Shown: piece after piece, positions 8,715 through 16,775 of the stretch
How positions within the stretch are numbered: the stretch's first letter is position 1
How the letters are laid out: each line of letters opens with the position of its first letter
Source: Winogradskyella sp046545555
GTDB taxonomy: Bacteria; Bacteroidota; Bacteroidia; Flavobacteriales; Flavobacteriaceae
Assembly (NCBI RefSeq): GCF_046545555.1
Contig: NZ_JBHZTH010000005.1
Location: 62,001 to 126,000 of the forward strand
Length of the DNA: 64,000 bases
Direction of reading: 5' to 3'
Position numbers and translations under genes: made by a program
Notes under the pieces: model-generated
What the model saw: only the letters and a program-made list of their open reading frames with translations
What the model was told of the DNA's origin: nothing
Database searches by the model: none

Positions 8715-10682
8715 TTAACCACCTATCACTTTACCTAGTTTACGCGATAAAAGCATTTTTAGACCAACGTAGTCCTTAACATCTTCAATTATAGATCTGG
8801 TGTCGACATTTTCTTTAAGTGTTTCATCTTTGTATTCTGCAACTTTTTGATCAATTAGGTAACAGCGCAAACTCAGTATCGTTTGACTGACTAATTGAGC
8901 TATAGCATGCTCTTTTTCTTTAGGAATGATTTGGTTACGCTCCCAATCGTGTAAATTGTATTTCTCGTCTTCCATTAAAATACTCGTTACTTCACTCGCT
9001 GATTCTTGATCTAATTGATTAATAAAATCTTTAGTTGAAAAATTTTCATCTTGGTTTAACTTATCAATTATTGAATAATAAAGCGCTCTAAATTTTTCAT
9101 TTGTAAACATCATTTCATCTTCCTGAAGATCTAGATATATTTTTTCAAAAACTCGAGCTTCATGCTTTGTTGGTTCTAAAAGAAGTTCACCTGAAGCTTC
9201 ATCTTCTTTCAAAATTAAATCCTCAAATTCCTCAGTTTTGTCACCATAAAGCATCAAAATTTCAATAATTTTTCGCTCCAATTCGTACTGAATATCGATT
9301 TTTTGCTTAGGTTGTTCAATATTCTTAACTACTTCAAAAGCTTTTTGTTCTTGCTTCAGTTTTTTATTAGCGTCTTGAATATCCTTTTTATTAATTTGTG
9401 CCAACGTACTAAATAGTACATTTTCACTGATATCCATAATTCGAGCGCACTCTTGTATGTAAACTTCACGTTTTATAGAATCTGGTATTTTAGCAATACT
9501 ATTTACAATTTCTCTAATAGTCTCTGCTTTCTTAATAGGATCATTATTTGCTTCTTTAACTAAAAGTGACGCTTTAAATTGAATAAAATCTTTTGAGTTA
9601 TTATTAAGATAAGTTGTTACTTCTTCTAAAGTATTTGATTTAGCAAAACTGTCTGGATCTTCACCATCTGGAAAAGTACAAACCTTAACATTCATACCTT
9701 GCTCTAAAATTAAATCTATACCACGAATAGAAGCTCTAATACCTGCGGCATCACCATCGAAAAGTACCGTAATATTATTAGTAAGTCTATTAACTAATCT
9801 TATTTGATCTGGTGTTAATGCTGTACCAGATGATGACACAACATTCTTCAAACCCGTTTGATGTAATTGAATTACATCCGTATAACCTTCTACCAAGTAA
9901 CAATTATCTTCCTTCGCTATACTTTGTTTTGCATAGTACAATCCGTAAAGCACTTTACTCTTATGATAAATCTCACTCTCTGGTGAATTAAGATATTTTG
10001 CCGCTTTCTTATCATTTGTTAGAATACGTCCTCCATAACCCAAAATTCGCCCACTCATACTATGAATAGGGAACATTACTCTACCTTTAAATCGATCGAA
10101 GCGTTTATCTCCTTTTACAATAGTTAAGCCTGTTTGAGCAAGAAAATCAATATTATACCCTTTCCCTAATGCATCATCTGTAAAAGCTTGCCACTCGTCT
10201 AGTGAGTAACCAAGTTGAAACTTCTTAATGGTCTCCTCAGAAAATCCTCTTTCTTTAAAATAGCTTAGACCAATAGCCATTCCTTGGTCTGTATTATGTA
10301 GTATTTTTTGAAAATAAGAATTTGCATATTCGCTCACTAAATACAAACTTTCTCTTGTATCTGCTTGCGCCTTTTCTTCATCCGTTCGCTCAGTTTCCTC
10401 TATTTCAATATTATACTTTTTAGCTAAATATTTAATCGCTTCAGGATAGGTAAAATGCTCATGTTCCATTAAAAAACTGACAGCATTACCACCCTTACCT
10501 GTTGAAAAATCTTTCCAAATTTGTTTTACTGGAGATACCATAAAACTTGGTGTTCGCTCTTCACTAAAAGGGCTTAGACCTTTAAAGCTACTACCCGATT
10601 TTTTTAGTTGAACAAAATCACCAATCACCTCCTCAACGCGAGCGGTTTCAAATACTTGTGCTATGGTGTTTTGTGAAATCAA
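8715..10682 (-). CDS. dnaG: DNA primase DnaG
   Basis: A 655-residue replicative primase that makes RNA primers at the fork. The N-terminal CHC2-type domain is recognisable (FKGLSPFSEERTPSFMVSP), but the four usual zinc ligands are replaced: Ser37, Ser40, Asp58 and Thr61 stand where Cys-His-Cys-Cys are expected. The catalytic core follows, with a Toprim domain (YLVEGYTDVIQLHQTGLKNV, SSSGTALT, LFDGDAAGIRA) around residues 260-345. A long C-terminal region, presumably the DnaB-binding part, ends the protein. I believe loss of the zinc site is common in flavobacterial DnaG, but this needs an alignment. Confidence 0.95.
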   Translation of the reverse strand: MISQNTIAQVFETARVEEVIGDFVQLKKSGSSFKGLSPFSEERTPSFMVSPVKQIWKDFSTGKGGNAVSFLMEHEHFTYPEAIKYLAKKYNIEIEETERTDEEKAQADTRESLYLVSEYANSYFQKILHNTDQGMAIGLSYFKERGFSEETIKKFQLGYSLDEWQAFTDDALGKGYNIDFLAQTGLTIVKGDKRFDRFKGRVMFPIHSMSGRILGYGGRILTNDKKAAKYLNSPESEIYHKSKVLYGLYYAKQSIAKEDNCYLVEGYTDVIQLHQTGLKNVVSSSGTALTPDQIRLVNRLTNNITVLFDGDAAGIRASIRGIDLILEQGMNVKVCTFPDGEDPDSFAKSNTLEEVTTYLNNNSKDFIQFKASLLVKEANNDPIKKAETIREIVNSIAKIPDSIKREVYIQECARIMDISENVLFSTLAQINKKDIQDANKKLKQEQKAFEVVKNIEQPKQKIDIQYELERKIIEILMLYGDKTEEFEDLILKEDEASGELLLEPTKHEARVFEKIYLDLQEDEMMFTNEKFRALYYSIIDKLNQDENFSTKDFINQLDQESASEVTSILMEDEKYNLHDWERNQIIPKEKEHAIAQLVSQTILSLRCYLIDQKVAEYKDETLKENVDTRSIIEDVKDYVGLKMLLSRKLGKVIGG

Positions 10683-10689
10683 TTTTTCT

Positions 10690-10775
10690 TTTTTTCCTGC
10701 GAAAGCGGGAATCTATATTTATTAATATTTCTAGAATTTTCGTGGATTCCTAACGATGCAAGAATGCCATGTTTG
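10690..10775. repeat. Degenerate REP-like intergenic hairpin element
   Basis: The stretch holds CCTGC-GAAA-GCGGG, a short hairpin with a GAAA loop, followed by GAATC. About 40 bases on comes GGATTCCTAACGATGCAAGA. It looks like a decayed copy of the intergenic palindromes of the GGATTCCxGC...GCxGGAATG type that are scattered in many bacterial genomes. It lies upstream of dnaG. No coding potential is seen. Confidence 0.35.
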
Positions 10776-10855
10776 TAAATTTAAGGTAAACTATTTGTAT
10801 TAAAAATTAATACTCTAAATTAACTTTACTTTATCGTGTAAGAAATAAAGTAAAT

Positions 10856-10892
10856 AAAAAGCCTCAATCCAAATTATAGATTAAGGCTTTTA
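10856..10892 (-). terminator. Intrinsic terminator of the sigma-factor operon
   Basis: On the minus strand AAAAGCCTTAATC and GATTGAGGCTTTTT form a stem of about 12 bp with one mismatch around an AT-rich loop, followed by a T run. It lies just downstream of the 10913-12004 stop. Confidence 0.75.
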
Positions 10893-10912
10893 ACACTCAA
10901 AAATTAATCACT

Positions 10913-12004
10913 TTATAAAGTATCAAATCGGATACCAAAAGAAATATTATTCTGTTCTATGGACTGATTCTTAAACAATGGGTTTAAATCATATTTAACA
11001 TATAAAGCTACTTCACCTATTCCTACATAACCGCTAAGACCATAAACGAAAGGACTTACCTCGAAACCACCACGTTGTTTGTTTTTAATTCGATTTCCAT
11101 CTTCTTTGTACTTAACTTTTTGCATACTACCTAAGTTAACACCTGCATAACCTCCTAGGCCTATTTTTACTTGTCTAATTTTAGAATAACGGAAATAATT
11201 CTCTTTTTCAATCTTTTTAGACGGTCCAAATTCAAAGTGCAATGGGACTACTAGGTTAGTGGTTCTAAATTTAGCTTTATTATACTCGAATGGAAACTCC
11301 TCTAAAGCAACATCACCATCTGTGTTGACGAAAAATTGATTATCCTTAATATCTAACTTATTCCATTGTACAGAGAAACCATATTTTAATCTCCAAAAAT
11401 TAGTAGTTTTAAAAATCCTTGTATTTAACGTGTAGCCCCATTCTAGAAAACCTGAACCGCCTAACTTATATGGTGAGTCATTTATACTTTGTCCATCTAT
11501 TAATGTGTTGTTAAATCCTATTGCAGAGACATTCTCACCAAAAGTTCTTCTGTCAAATTTTGGCTTTTTGTTTTCTTTGCGATCACTACCAAAATCTATA
11601 TGTACACCTTTTGATCCAATTATCAAAGTTGCTGAGTCATCGTCATCCCTCATATATTGATAAGCATCATATCCATTTCTTTGTAATAATGCTATTTTTC
11701 CATTAATAATCTCTGTTCTGATATCGATATTAAGTGCAGCAGTTTTTGCAGCTTCCTTTTTAAGATTTTCTGCCGTTTCGGCTGTAATTTGTTTTTCATC
11801 TAACCGCTTATTTATTAAAAATATTTTATGCTTCAGTATATCCTTCTCCTCATCTATAATCTTATCTCTATCAGTTTCTAGCGAAATGATTTTTTTGTCT
11901 ACATCAATTTTTCTAAGAGAGTCTACCTCTTTATTCTGTCCTTGTATTGCATTAATACTTAATGCTACAATAGCATATACTACTAATCTTGTAATTGTGT
12001 TCAT
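10913..12004 (-). CDS. Outer-membrane beta-barrel protein, last gene of the ECF sigma operon
   Basis: A 363-residue secreted protein with a signal peptide ending NAIQGQ. A lysine/glutamate-rich, probably coiled-coil segment follows (about residues 28-90, KIISLETDRDKIIDEEKDIL and ITAETAENLKKEAAKTAALN). The C-terminal half is built of alternating beta strands (GFLEWGYTLNTRIFKTTNFW, GLGGYAGVNLG, GLSGYVGIGEVALYVKYDLN) and ends in a strand (SFGIRFDTL), as in small outer-membrane barrels. It lies 94 bases after the membrane protein gene of the same operon. The function is unknown. It is probably the envelope output or sensor of the sigma system. Confidence 0.65.
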   Translation of the reverse strand: MNTITRLVVYAIVALSINAIQGQNKEVDSLRKIDVDKKIISLETDRDKIIDEEKDILKHKIFLINKRLDEKQITAETAENLKKEAAKTAALNIDIRTEIINGKIALLQRNGYDAYQYMRDDDDSATLIIGSKGVHIDFGSDRKENKKPKFDRRTFGENVSAIGFNNTLIDGQSINDSPYKLGGSGFLEWGYTLNTRIFKTTNFWRLKYGFSVQWNKLDIKDNQFFVNTDGDVALEEFPFEYNKAKFRTTNLVVPLHFEFGPSKKIEKENYFRYSKIRQVKIGLGGYAGVNLGSMQKVKYKEDGNRIKNKQRGGFEVSPFVYGLSGYVGIGEVALYVKYDLNPLFKNQSIEQNNISFGIRFDTL

Positions 12005-12098
12005 AACTGTTTGTTTTTTGATGATTTATATTTACTTAATTTGATTCTAGATTTTTAAAATGACTAAACATCATTCATTCTAAGATTAACTATCTCTC

Positions 12099-12884
12099 TT
12101 AATTATTGCGTTCTGCAACTGCGGTTTTCACCGTCTCAAAACTATCTCTAAGGGCATCGAAAACTTTGCTTCTAAAAGATTGCCCCATTTCATCCTCTAC
12201 ACTTAATAACAATGTGTTGGCATCAACTGTTTTAGAAGTCTCTCTTTGTAATTTACTTTTAAAAAGCTCTTTACTAGCCAGCTTTAATAAAGAATCTACC
12301 TCTTTGTCAGTGACCATTCTATTTTCAGTTTTAAATTCTTTAAGAGCAGCTGTTACAGCTTCTGTTTTAATGACAGACTCCTGTATTAAATTTTGTTGCT
12401 CATTAGTAATATCATTTTTTGTTTCGGTCCTCTTAACCTCTTCCCTTTTAGTATTATCTGTTAATTGTATTGCTTCTTCTACAACTTTAGATGTTACTAC
12501 TTTATTCTTAATGATTTGGGGCTGTTTTTTACCATTACCTCTTCGTTCCTCAACTTTAATTTGCTCATCTTCAACAGCTAACTCTATAGTTTCAGTTTTT
12601 TTAATAGTTGGCACTTTATCATAAATTTTATTTTCTATTATTTCCTCTTCTACCAATTTCTGGGTGTCAGACTGTACATCTTTATCACTAAAACTCTGCA
12701 CAGCTATACCCAACATAATTATAACGCCAGCAGCAATACCTATCCACCAAAACCATGGGTTTTTAGACTTTTTTTCTTCTGCATCTAAACGCTCAGATAA
12801 TTTCATCCAACCATCGCTTGATGGTGATAAGCTACGTTTTTCGAGTTTATCTTTTAATTTTTCTTCGAATTTAATTGGTGCCAT
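12099..12884 (-). CDS. Single-pass membrane protein, possible anti-sigma factor
   Basis: A 261-residue protein with a short cytoplasmic N-terminus (MAPIKFEEKLKDKLEKRSLS, SSDGWMKLSERLDAEEKKS) and one membrane segment (about residues 44-64, PWFWWIGIAAGVIIMLGIAV). A long, charged, low-complexity periplasmic part rich in Lys, Glu and Thr follows. Its start overlaps the ECF sigma gene by 14 bases. Position and topology are those of a membrane-bound anti-sigma factor, but I see no ZAS-type zinc motif, so the role is inferred from context only. Confidence 0.6.
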   Translation of the reverse strand: MAPIKFEEKLKDKLEKRSLSPSSDGWMKLSERLDAEEKKSKNPWFWWIGIAAGVIIMLGIAVQSFSDKDVQSDTQKLVEEEIIENKIYDKVPTIKKTETIELAVEDEQIKVEERRGNGKKQPQIIKNKVVTSKVVEEAIQLTDNTKREEVKRTETKNDITNEQQNLIQESVIKTEAVTAALKEFKTENRMVTDKEVDSLLKLASKELFKSKLQRETSKTVDANTLLLSVEDEMGQSFRSKVFDALRDSFETVKTAVAERNN

Positions 12885-13434
12885 AATTGCTCTTATTTAA
12901 TTCTTTAAATTTCTTTTGAAGCATCTGCCTCGCTTTAAACAGTTGCGACTTTGAAGTACCTTCAGATATTTTTAATAACTCGCCTATTTCATTATGTTTA
13001 TAGCCTTCTATTGCATACATAACAAACACCATTCTATAACCTTCTGGTAAACTATCTATGAGTTGCTGTATTTCAGCCACTTCAATATTTGTTTTAATAT
13101 TATTTGAATAATCGTGTTCTAGATATTCATCTTCTGTTGCAAATTCTATATTCTTTTTCTGTCTTAAAAATGATATGGCCTCTCTTACCATAATTCGTCT
13201 TATCCAACCTTCAAAACTTCCTTTATTTTTGAATGATTTTAAGTATTTAAAAACTTTAAAAAAGCCATTCAACATTACCTCTTCAGCCTGGTACACATCC
13301 TTAATGTAATATCTGCATACACTCAACATTTTTGGCGCATGCAATTCATACAATACATGTTGCGCCTCACGATTATTGTTCGCTGCTCTTTGTATAAGTT
13401 TAGTTTCGTTTTTATGAAGTTGTATAACTTTCAT
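12871..13434 (-). CDS. ECF-type RNA polymerase sigma factor
   Basis: A 187-residue sigma-70-family (ECF) protein. Region 2 covers about residues 22-90 (VLYELHAPKMLSVCRYYIKD, EVMLNGFFKVFKYLKSF, FEGWIRRIMVREAISFLRQK). Region 4 covers about 122-178 (LPEGYRMVFVMYAIEGYKHN, EIGELLKISEGTSKSQLFKA). No region 3 or C-terminal extension is present. It heads an operon with an overlapping membrane protein and an outer-membrane protein. A GCAACC/CGTC element upstream suggests it transcribes its own operon. Confidence 0.88.
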   Translation of the reverse strand: MKVIQLHKNETKLIQRAANNNREAQHVLYELHAPKMLSVCRYYIKDVYQAEEVMLNGFFKVFKYLKSFKNKGSFEGWIRRIMVREAISFLRQKKNIEFATEDEYLEHDYSNNIKTNIEVAEIQQLIDSLPEGYRMVFVMYAIEGYKHNEIGELLKISEGTSKSQLFKARQMLQKKFKELNKSNYGTN

Positions 13435-13467
13435 TTCTTTTTTTACAATTGCGCTTCTATTTATAAA

Positions 13468-13494
13468 GACGCTATATTGTTTCCAAGGGTTGCC
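13468..13494 (-). promoter_or_regulatory. Candidate autoregulated ECF promoter
   Basis: On the minus strand GGCAACCC (13494-13487) and CGTC (13471-13468) are separated by 15 bases, 34 bases before the sigma gene start. This spacing and the AAC / CGTC cores match the general ECF promoter form. The element differs from the TAnnTTTG housekeeping box, so I read it as a sigma-dependent promoter. This is inference. Confidence 0.4.
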
Positions 13495-13553
13495 TGAAGA
13501 ATAAAAAATATTACAAATAATTTACAAAAGACTGTTTTTTAGTGTTTTATAAA

Positions 13554-14531
13554 TTATTTTTTTCTGTCAATTACATAATCAACCATTAACTTAAGTGAAG
13601 ATTTGTATGGCGATTCGGGATATTTTTTTAAAAGATTAAGAGCTTCTTCTTGAAATGCTTTCATTTTTGATACGGCATAATCCAATCCTCCATTAGTTTT
13701 TACAAAAGAGATAACTTCTTTTACGCGTTTCTTATCTTTATTATAATTCTTAACAGAATTAATAAGCCATGATTTTTCTTTCTTCGATGTATTATTTAAT
13801 ACATAAATAAGAGGAAGGGTCATTTTTTGTTCCTTAATATCAATTCCTGTTGGCTTACCAATAGCTTCATTGCCATAATCAAATAGATCATCCTTAATTT
13901 GAAATGCCATGCCTATAAGCTCACCAAACTTGCGCATTGTTTCAACATCTGTTGAATTTGGTTTTACTGAGGCTGCTCCCAAGCTACAGCAAGCTGCAAT
14001 TAAGGTCGCTGTTTTTTGGCGGATAATATCATAGTATATATCTTCAGTAATATCGAGTTGTCTCGCTTTTTCAATCTGTAGTAACTCTCCTTCACTCATT
14101 TCTCGCACGGCTACTGAAATAATCTTAAGCAAGTCAAAATCATTATTATCTATAGAAAGTAATAAACCTTTAGACAACAAATAATCACCAATGAGAACGG
14201 CTATTTTATTTTTCCAAAGTGCATTGATAGAAAAGAAACCTCTTCTTCTGTTACTATCATCAACAACATCATCGTGTACTAAGGTTGCTGTATGAATTAA
14301 CTCTATAACCGAAGCACCTCTGTAAGTGCGCTCACTAACCTCACCATTATTCATCATTTTTGCAACTAAAAAAACAAACATTGGCCGCATCTGTTTTCCT
14401 TTACGATTAACTATATAATGCGTTATTCTATTTAGAAGTGCGACCTTACTTGCCATTGAGAGTTGAAACTTTTGCTCAAAAAGCTCCATTTCGTAGGCTA
14501 TAGGTTGTTTTATTTGTTCGGTTATCTTCAT
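13554..14531 (-). CDS. Polyprenyl (octaprenyl-type) diphosphate synthase
   Basis: A 325-residue trans-isoprenyl diphosphate synthase. The first aspartate-rich motif is DDVVD at residues 87-91 (LVHDDVVDDSNRRRG), and the second is DDLFD in FQIKDDLFDYGNEAIGKPTG. GKQMRPMFVFLVAK supplies the isopentenyl-diphosphate-binding GKxxRP. Length and motifs fit the IspB-type long-chain enzyme, which makes the side chain of menaquinone. The exact chain length cannot be read. It has its own upstream -7 box and is separated from rlmN by a divergent secreted-protein gene. Confidence 0.85.
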   Translation of the reverse strand: MKITEQIKQPIAYEMELFEQKFQLSMASKVALLNRITHYIVNRKGKQMRPMFVFLVAKMMNNGEVSERTYRGASVIELIHTATLVHDDVVDDSNRRRGFFSINALWKNKIAVLIGDYLLSKGLLLSIDNNDFDLLKIISVAVREMSEGELLQIEKARQLDITEDIYYDIIRQKTATLIAACCSLGAASVKPNSTDVETMRKFGELIGMAFQIKDDLFDYGNEAIGKPTGIDIKEQKMTLPLIYVLNNTSKKEKSWLINSVKNYNKDKKRVKEVISFVKTNGGLDYAVSKMKAFQEEALNLLKKYPESPYKSSLKLMVDYVIDRKK

Positions 14532-14549
14532 TTATGTAGTACAGAATTG

Positions 14550-14557
14550 CAAAATTA
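14550..14557 (-). promoter_or_regulatory. -7 promoter box for the polyprenyl synthase
   Basis: Minus-strand TAATTTTG matches TAnnTTTG. It ends 18 bases before the ATG at 14531. Confidence 0.45.
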
Positions 14558-14663
14558 CGAATTATAACGACTTTATATTCTTAAAAACGTAATTATCAAT
14601 ATTTAACATAAACAAAACACTATTATTAGTAACTTTAATTCGATTAATCTAAATACTAAAAAC

Positions 14664-15593
14664 ATGAAAAAAATTACTTTATTGATTACGTTCTTAGCAA
14701 TAAGTATGTATATCTTCCCTCAACAAACAATATCTTTTGAAGCTGGTGAAGGCTTTGCTTTAGGTGATATTAATGCCCAAAGCGGTTGGGTAACAACCGG
14801 ATGTGGAGCTGGTTGCAATGTCGTGAATCAAAACATCTCTGATGAGCAAGCTACTAACGGAACATTTTCTTTAAAAACATCAGTAGACCCTGCATTTGGT
14901 GGACAAACTGGAGGTCCAATTATTGGTGGATTTTATGATCTGGCTGCACCAGTAGATTATACAACTGCTGTTGTATCTTATGATATTTTTATCAATCAAC
15001 AAGATGCTAATAGCTCTGATTTTAGATTTGGTGTTACAGGTCTTGATGCAATGGGAGACTCCTTTTTTGTGTTTTTTATTGATTTTAATTTTCAAGGAAA
15101 CGTAAGAGTTGTGAATGCTGCAGGCGACGCTTTTATAGATGCCGCAACATGGAATGTGAATACATGGTATAATGTAAGAGCCGAAATTACAGGTTCTAAT
15201 ATTACTTATTTTTTAGATGATGTACAAATTGCTCAATCCGTAAATTTAAGTGATCTTGATTTTACAGGAATAAGATTTGTTCATGATAATTTTGCAGGTG
15301 ATGGTTTTATTGATAACGTAAGAATTAATGATGAAGAGTTATCAATAGATCAATTTTCACAAAACTCTTTTACTCATAATTATAGTAAAATATCAAAAAA
15401 ACTATATGTAGAATCATCTAATATTGCCATGTCTAATATTGAGATTTATTCTCTATTAGGGCAGAACGTCATATCTAAAACATTAACAAATAACAGCGCG
15501 TCAATTGATGTAGCAGAATTAAATGATGGTGTTTATATAGCGAAAGTATTTGCTAATGGAAACGTTAAATCAATAAAATTCGTTAAAAATTAA
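14664..15593 (+). CDS. Secreted protein with type IX secretion sorting domain
   Basis: A 309-residue protein with signal peptide MKKITLLITFLAISMYIFPQ. The middle (about residues 22-225) is a beta-rich, probably lectin-like or LamG-like jelly roll: SFEAGEGFALGDI, TTAVVSYDIFINQQ, GNVRVVNAAGD, WYNVRAEITGSNITYFLDDV, GIRFVHDNFAGDGFIDNVRI. The last 75 residues are a T9SS type A sorting domain (IEIYSLLGQNVISKTLTNNS ... DVAELNDGVYIAKV ... KSIKFVKN). It is therefore exported across the outer membrane by the Por/Gld machinery and anchored or released. The ligand is unknown. It has a strong shared terminator. Confidence 0.82.
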   Translation: MKKITLLITFLAISMYIFPQQTISFEAGEGFALGDINAQSGWVTTGCGAGCNVVNQNISDEQATNGTFSLKTSVDPAFGGQTGGPIIGGFYDLAAPVDYTTAVVSYDIFINQQDANSSDFRFGVTGLDAMGDSFFVFFIDFNFQGNVRVVNAAGDAFIDAATWNVNTWYNVRAEITGSNITYFLDDVQIAQSVNLSDLDFTGIRFVHDNFAGDGFIDNVRINDEELSIDQFSQNSFTHNYSKISKKLYVESSNIAMSNIEIYSLLGQNVISKTLTNNSASIDVAELNDGVYIAKVFANGNVKSIKFVKN

Positions 15594-15612
15594 TTACTAT
15601 TTATGTTAGAAT

Positions 15613-15640
15613 AAAAAAAGCGGCTTTTAGCCGCTTTTTT
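15613..15640. terminator. Bidirectional intrinsic terminator
   Basis: AAAAAAAGCGGCT-ttt-AGCCGCTTTTTTT is a near-perfect hairpin with A and T runs on both sides. It lies between the convergent secreted-protein gene and rlmN, so it can serve both. Confidence 0.9.
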
Positions 15641-15644
15641 TATT

Positions 15645-16685
15645 CTAACTTTTATTTGCTAATTGTCCACAAGCAGCATCAATATCTTTCCCTCTACTTC
15701 GCCTAACAGTTACTGTGATATTATTTGCTTCGAGCACACTAACATACATATCTATAGCTTTTGAATGTGCTTGCTGAAATTCACCATCATCGATTGGATT
15801 ATATTCAATAATGTTTACCTTACTTGGAGCAAATTTGCAGAATTCCACTAATGCATCTACATCTTTTCTTTTATCATTAATACCGTCCCAGACAACATAC
15901 TCATAAGTAATTCTATTCTTTGTTTTTGCATACCAATACTGCAATGCTTCTCGCAAATTTTCTAAAGGAAATGTTGCATTAAATGGCATAATAGATGTAC
16001 GAACGTCATCTATCGCAGAATGTAACGAGACGGCAAGTTTAAATTTCACTTCATCATCTGCCATCTTCTTAATCATCTTGGGCACACCCGATGTTGACAC
16101 CACAATGCGCTTTGGAGACATACCTAAGCCTTCTGGAGAGGTTATTTTATCAATGGCTTTAAGTACGTTATTATAATTCATAAGTGGCTCTCCCATACCC
16201 ATAAACACAATATTACTTAATGGTCTGTTATGATATAGTCTACTTTCATTATCTATGGCAACCACCTGATCGTAAATCTCATCTGGATTAAGGTTACGCA
16301 TACGTTTCAATCTTGCAGTGGCACAAAATTTACAATCTAAACTGCATCCAACTTGCGATGACACACAAGCTGTGGTACGAGTGGTTGTAGGAATTAAGAC
16401 AGATTCTACAATTAAATCATCATGTAAACGCACTGCATTTTTAATAGTTCCATCAGAACTTCGTTGCATCTGATCGACTTTAATATGATTAATCACAAAA
16501 TTATCTTGAAGCATCTGACGCGTTTCTAAAGAAACATTCGTCATGTCCTCAAAACTATGAGCCGATTTTTGCCACAACCATTCGTATACTTGATTACCCC
16601 TAAAAGCTTTATCCCCTTGTTTTACAAAGAATTCTCTAAGTTGCTCTTTTGTTAAAGCGCGTATGTCTTTCTTTTTCAATTCCAT
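15645..16685 (-). CDS. rlmN: Dual-specificity RNA methyltransferase RlmN
   Basis: A 346-residue radical SAM enzyme that methylates C2 of A2503 in 23S rRNA and A37 of some tRNAs. The 4Fe-4S cluster motif is CSLDCKFC (Cys114, Cys118, Cys121). The methyl-carrying Cys is Cys339 in DAACGQLANKS. VFMGMGEPLMNYNNV and VVSTSGVPKMI are SAM-site segments. A -7 box ends only six bases before the ATG, so the transcript may be nearly leaderless. It is transcribed apart from queA, whose terminator lies between them. Confidence 0.95.
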   Translation of the reverse strand: MELKKKDIRALTKEQLREFFVKQGDKAFRGNQVYEWLWQKSAHSFEDMTNVSLETRQMLQDNFVINHIKVDQMQRSSDGTIKNAVRLHDDLIVESVLIPTTTRTTACVSSQVGCSLDCKFCATARLKRMRNLNPDEIYDQVVAIDNESRLYHNRPLSNIVFMGMGEPLMNYNNVLKAIDKITSPEGLGMSPKRIVVSTSGVPKMIKKMADDEVKFKLAVSLHSAIDDVRTSIMPFNATFPLENLREALQYWYAKTKNRITYEYVVWDGINDKRKDVDALVEFCKFAPSKVNIIEYNPIDDGEFQQAHSKAIDMYVSVLEANNITVTVRRSRGKDIDAACGQLANKS

Positions 16686-16691
16686 TTAATA

Positions 16692-16699
16692 CAAAAGTA
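16692..16699 (-). promoter_or_regulatory. -7 promoter box for rlmN
   Basis: Minus-strand TACTTTTG matches TAnnTTTG. Only TATTAA separates it from the ATG, which would give a leaderless or nearly leaderless mRNA. Confidence 0.5.
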
Positions 16700-16726
16700 C
16701 TTAATTGAGTTGGTATAATCTATCCA

Positions 16727-16758
16727 TAAAAAAAGCCTCAATGAAGAGGCTATTTTTT
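16727..16758 (-). terminator. Terminator downstream of queA
   Basis: AAAAAAGCCTC-aatga-GAGGCTaTTTTTT forms a stem of about 11 bp with one mismatch, between the queA stop and the rlmN promoter. Confidence 0.8.
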
Positions 16759-16775
16759 AAGTATTCAATTTAAAA

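Noticed and set aside
12106..12624. A long plus-strand open frame opposite the anti-sigma-like gene
   Set aside because: It is a Ser/Leu-rich mirror of the Lys/Glu-rich coding strand, with no family similarity and no promoter. The sigma / membrane protein overlap supports the minus strand.
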